Below, piece after piece: positions 61,724 to 64,000 of a stretch of 64,000 nucleotides of DNA. The notes under the pieces are model-generated. The model did not search any database, was not told where the DNA came from, and saw nothing but the letters and a program-made list of their open reading frames with translations. Within the stretch, counting starts at the first letter, position 1. Each line of letters opens with the position of its first letter. The stretch covers positions 372,001-436,000 of the forward strand of contig CP102060.1 in the NCBI GenBank assembly GCA_024579835.1, given 5' to 3'. The position numbers and the translations under genes are program-made. This stretch comes from Clostridiaceae bacterium HFYG-1003 (GTDB lineage Bacteria > Bacillota > Clostridia > Clostridiales > Clostridiaceae).

Positions 61724-62206
61724 ATGAAAGTCAGGCCCGAAATGAAACCCATCGAACAGGACATGCAGCCCGGCCGGCTGACGCTGGACGGTTATCTCGG
61801 AGAGGACACCAGATCCCTTGAAACCATCATCAATGAAGACCGCATGGTGCTGGAAGACTTCAATGTCACCGCAGAAGCCATCGGCAAAGTCATGCGGCGG
61901 CTGACCCGCGCGGGGATGGAGGCTCAGGGGGAACCGGTCGTGTTTGACGGCTTTGAGGTGGAAGTTACCGAGTACATGGGCTGGCTGGGATGTCCCTTCA
62001 AGGACAACCGCAAGTTCGGCAAGCGCATCACCAATGTGACGGATCTTGCCACCGGAGAACACCTCAACTGGACCGATGTCGGAATTCATCTGATCAAGGA
62101 CCATGGATTTTTCCAGGGAATCGGTTCGCCGTTCCGCCTGGAACCAGTCAAACTGGTGGAGTTTCTGCGGATGCAGCAGCGCCAGAGTGAGGAACCAGCC
62201 AGGTAA
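61724..62206 (+). CDS. Unknown protein encoded last in the Nqr-like operon
   Basis: I do not recognise this 160-residue protein. It is soluble and acidic with no signal peptide or membrane helix. A single cysteine lies in MGWLGCPFKDN near residue 89. It starts 12 bases after nqrF, with GGAGG eight bases before the ATG, and is the last gene before the terminator, so it is clearly part of the operon. It does not resemble NqrA, RnfB, RnfC or ApbE. It might be a new subunit or an assembly or regulatory factor. Confidence 0.7.
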   Translation: MKVRPEMKPIEQDMQPGRLTLDGYLGEDTRSLETIINEDRMVLEDFNVTAEAIGKVMRRLTRAGMEAQGEPVVFDGFEVEVTEYMGWLGCPFKDNRKFGKRITNVTDLATGEHLNWTDVGIHLIKDHGFFQGIGSPFRLEPVKLVEFLRMQQRQSEEPAR

Positions 62207-62233
62207 GGTCAAACCCGAGAAAAAAACAAACGC

Positions 62234-62270
62234 AAAACACCGGAGCCTGTTCGTCAGGCTCCGGTGTTTT
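62234..62270 (+). terminator. Terminator of the Nqr-like operon
   Basis: AAAACACCGGAGCCTG pairs perfectly with CAGGCTCCGGTGTTTT around six bases, giving T-runs in both directions. Confidence 0.88.
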
Positions 62271-62320
62271 GGATTGCTGCTAAAGTCATTGCGGAAATGA
62301 TTAATATTCCTTTTTCGTTT

Positions 62321-62389
62321 GAAGCATCGCAGTTGAAGTAGCGCATTTGAAGCATCGCAGTTTGCAGCAGGATCAAACTGCGATGCTGC
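62321..62389. repeat. Repeated 14-bp unit with an inverted copy
   Basis: GAAGCATCGCAGTT at 62321 and 62349 flanks a diverged copy GAAGTAGCGCATTT. The inverted copy AAACTGCGATGCTGC follows at about 62375, so the second unit can form a hairpin of about 13 pairs. It lies between the Nqr-like operon terminator and trpS. Confidence 0.85.
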
Positions 62390-62506
62390 GGTACGGTAAA
62401 GGATGCTTAATCCCTGAATGCAGATCATGCCTGACCAGTCTGTTCAGATGGCTCAGGCTGGTCAGAGATCTCGGGCTGGCGCCACCGGCGATGGAAGAGC
62501 GGTGAG

Positions 62507-63526
62507 TTAGAAGGAAGGGACAAAGCCTACTTTTTTGTACATTTTGCGCAGGGTCTTTTGTGCCATGTGGTCTGCCCGGGCAGCACCTTCCTTCAGGATT
62601 GCTTCCAGCTCGGACCGGCCGCTGCCCATTAGTTCCTCTACCTTTTCACGGACGGGAGTGAGTTCGGCAATGATGGTCTCTGCCACCGCTTCCTTGAACT
62701 CCTTGTAGCTTGCTGCGGCATACTGGGCGGCAATTGCTTCCGGAGACTGTCCGTTGATAGCGGACATGATGTTGATCAGATTCTGGATGCCTGGCTGGTC
62801 ATCGGAGTACTTGATCACTCCGATGGAATCGGTAACGGCCCGGGAGATTTTACGACGGATATCCTCCGGCTTATCCATAATCATGATATAGGAATTCGGG
62901 TTGTCGCTGGATTTGGACATTTTCTTTTCGGGATTCTGCAGATCCATGATTTTGGCACCGGCTTTCATCAGGAGTACTTCCGGTACGGTAAACGTGGGGG
63001 AGTAGTAGTTATTGAACCGGATGGCCAGATCTCTGGTCAGTTCCACATGCTGGGTCTGGTCGATGCCTACCGGTACGTAGTCGGCCTGATAGAGCAGAAT
63101 ATCAGCAGCCATCAGAACGGGGTAGTACAAAAGGCCGGCTTCGATGGCTTCGCCTTCCTTGTTCTGAGTTTTCATTTTGTACTGGGTCATCCGCGAAAGT
63201 TCACCCATATAGGCGTTGCAGGTTAACACCCAGGCCGCCTGAGCATGTGCCGGTACATGGGACTGAATGAAAATGGCTGACTTTTCCGGATCAATGCCGG
63301 AGGCCAGATAGATGGCGGCTACTTCCAGGCTGCGGCGACGAAGATCAGCCGGGTTCTGGCGAACCGTAATGGCATGCATATCAACGATACAGAACACATT
63401 ATTATATAGATCCTGATGATTCACCCAGTTCTTGATCGCTCCCAGGTAATTGCCGATGGTCAGGCTGCCGCTGGGCTGTATTCCGGAAAAAACAATTTTC
63501 TTTTTGGGGGTTGCTGCTTCAGTCAT
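62507..63526 (-). CDS. trpS: Tryptophanyl-tRNA synthetase
   Basis: The 339-residue class I synthetase charges tRNA-Trp. The HIGH-type loop is SGSLTIGNYLGA near residue 19 and the KMSKS loop is KKMSKSSDN near residue 202. The length is normal. It is transcribed from a promoter at 63891-63919 through a T-box leader and has its own ribosome site (AAGGAGGAAC). Confidence 0.96.
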   Translation of the reverse strand: MTEAATPKKKIVFSGIQPSGSLTIGNYLGAIKNWVNHQDLYNNVFCIVDMHAITVRQNPADLRRRSLEVAAIYLASGIDPEKSAIFIQSHVPAHAQAAWVLTCNAYMGELSRMTQYKMKTQNKEGEAIEAGLLYYPVLMAADILLYQADYVPVGIDQTQHVELTRDLAIRFNNYYSPTFTVPEVLLMKAGAKIMDLQNPEKKMSKSSDNPNSYIMIMDKPEDIRRKISRAVTDSIGVIKYSDDQPGIQNLINIMSAINGQSPEAIAAQYAAASYKEFKEAVAETIIAELTPVREKVEELMGSGRSELEAILKEGAARADHMAQKTLRKMYKKVGFVPSF

Positions 63527-63625
63527 TGTGTAGTTCCTCCTTCGGATTGGTTAACGGATTCGGGTTGATTTAACTGGTTCCAGCCTGAACTTCACAAGGA
63601 AGCAGACGGCTCGGTCAGATACGAC

Positions 63626-63885
63626 AAAAAGCCCTGTGTGCTGTGCACACAGGGCGTATTTACGCGGTACCACCTGTTTTCAAAGACGAAGTCTTCCTCA
63701 TGGGATCCAGTCAGATCCCGGCTCAAAGATAACGGAGAGCCATGCCCGCCTGTTCCTACTTCAAGTTCAGATCAGGGACATTGAAGAACCCATTCACAAG
63801 GATCCAACTGCCTTCATTCCACCGTCAAAGGCTCTCTTTGAGTCGGATGACCCTTCCTACTTGCTTTCTTCTGTTGCGTCGTTAC
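63626..63885 (-). promoter_or_regulatory. T-box leader of trpS
   Basis: On the minus strand the leader has a long stem I closed by GAGAGCC-GGCTCTC, the conserved T-box GGTGGTACCGCG at 63663-63674, and a final GCCCTGTGTGC-(3)-GCACACAGGGC hairpin at 63631-63655 followed by TTTTT. Uncharged tRNA-Trp should stabilise the antiterminator and let transcription into trpS. I could not place the tryptophan specifier codon with confidence. Confidence 0.92.
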
Positions 63886-63890
63886 CTAAC

Positions 63891-63919
63891 AGTATAATGC
63901 GTTGTCCTGGTATTTTCAA
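63891..63919 (-). promoter_or_regulatory. Promoter of the trpS T-box leader
   Basis: On the minus strand: TTGAAA, a 17-base spacer and TATACT. The start point would be just before the T-box leader. Confidence 0.8.
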
Positions 63920-64000
63920 GAGCAGGCGTTTTTCCTGAACGATGCCGTTGTCTGCCTGAAAGGAAGTCATTCTTCTGACACAAAGTCTTTGTCTGGGATG
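63920..64000. other. Right edge, nothing recognised
   Basis: Only 81 bases remain. I see no gene start or RNA here; a gene from outside might end in it. Confidence 0.2.

Noticed and set aside
57738-62206. A standard rnfCDGEAB operon
   Set aside because: No RnfC or RnfB is encoded, and the last redox gene is NqrF-type with NADH and 2Fe-2S domains.

Overview
The window reads as chromosome of an anaerobic, Gram-positive, Clostridia-type bacterium with moderate GC. The support is a T-box leader upstream of trpS, strong AGGAGG-type ribosome sites, frequent intrinsic terminators, a desulfoferrodoxin, a K+-dependent membrane pyrophosphatase and an Rnf/Nqr-type redox pump. I could not fix the genus from sequence alone. 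There are no rRNA or tRNA genes, no CRISPR array and no phage region.

Layout. 1-5.4 kb: a partial DegV/DAK-like gene, a DUF2177 membrane protein, a cation/proton antiporter behind a fluoride-type riboswitch, an acetate/succinate (SatP) transporter, and a TetR-DUF2871 operon with two palindromic operators. 5.7-9.3 kb: an unknown gene, a possible solo IS21-like end, and a three-gene transposon (AAA ATPase, DDE transposase, DUF6431) with TGTCC-type ends. 9.4-10.7 kb: an orphan Imm5-like protein and a DUF4256 protein. 10.9-13.9 kb: an arsenic locus (arsR, DUF2703, acr3, arsC). 14-22.4 kb: a cyclase-fold protein, an Mg2+ P-type ATPase, VOC and DUF302 proteins, the first ISLre2 copy, a YhhN-like protein and a second VOC protein. 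22.4-30.8 kb: a secreted SH3b/NlpC-P60 hydrolase, hppA, a GNAT acetyltransferase, an XRE-type regulator and a pirin. 31-33.9 kb: a type I phosphodiesterase and the second, inverted ISLre2 copy.

34-45.2 kb: DNA repair and nucleotide sanitation (ung, NUDIX, alkA), an ABC exporter, lepB, an M20 dipeptidase, ftsH and helD. 45.3-54 kb: a C39-like protein, a CDF transporter, an M18 aminopeptidase, desulfoferrodoxin, prfC, and a two-gene haem module (cytochrome-b5-like lipoprotein plus a 131-residue four-helix protein with two H-x13-H helices). 54.2-64 kb: a NUDIX protein, DUF2207 and LemA, an Nqr-like operon without nqrA but with an unknown sixth gene, and trpS under a T-box.

The most interesting signals are the compact two-gene transmembrane haem module at 52.5-53.4 kb and the nqrA-less Nqr-like operon at 57.7-62.2 kb. 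Both may feed or drain electrons at the membrane, so they may be functionally connected; that is inference. A second theme is that many intergenic gaps hold short tandem repeats with unrelated units (6, 12, 13, 14 and 25 bp).
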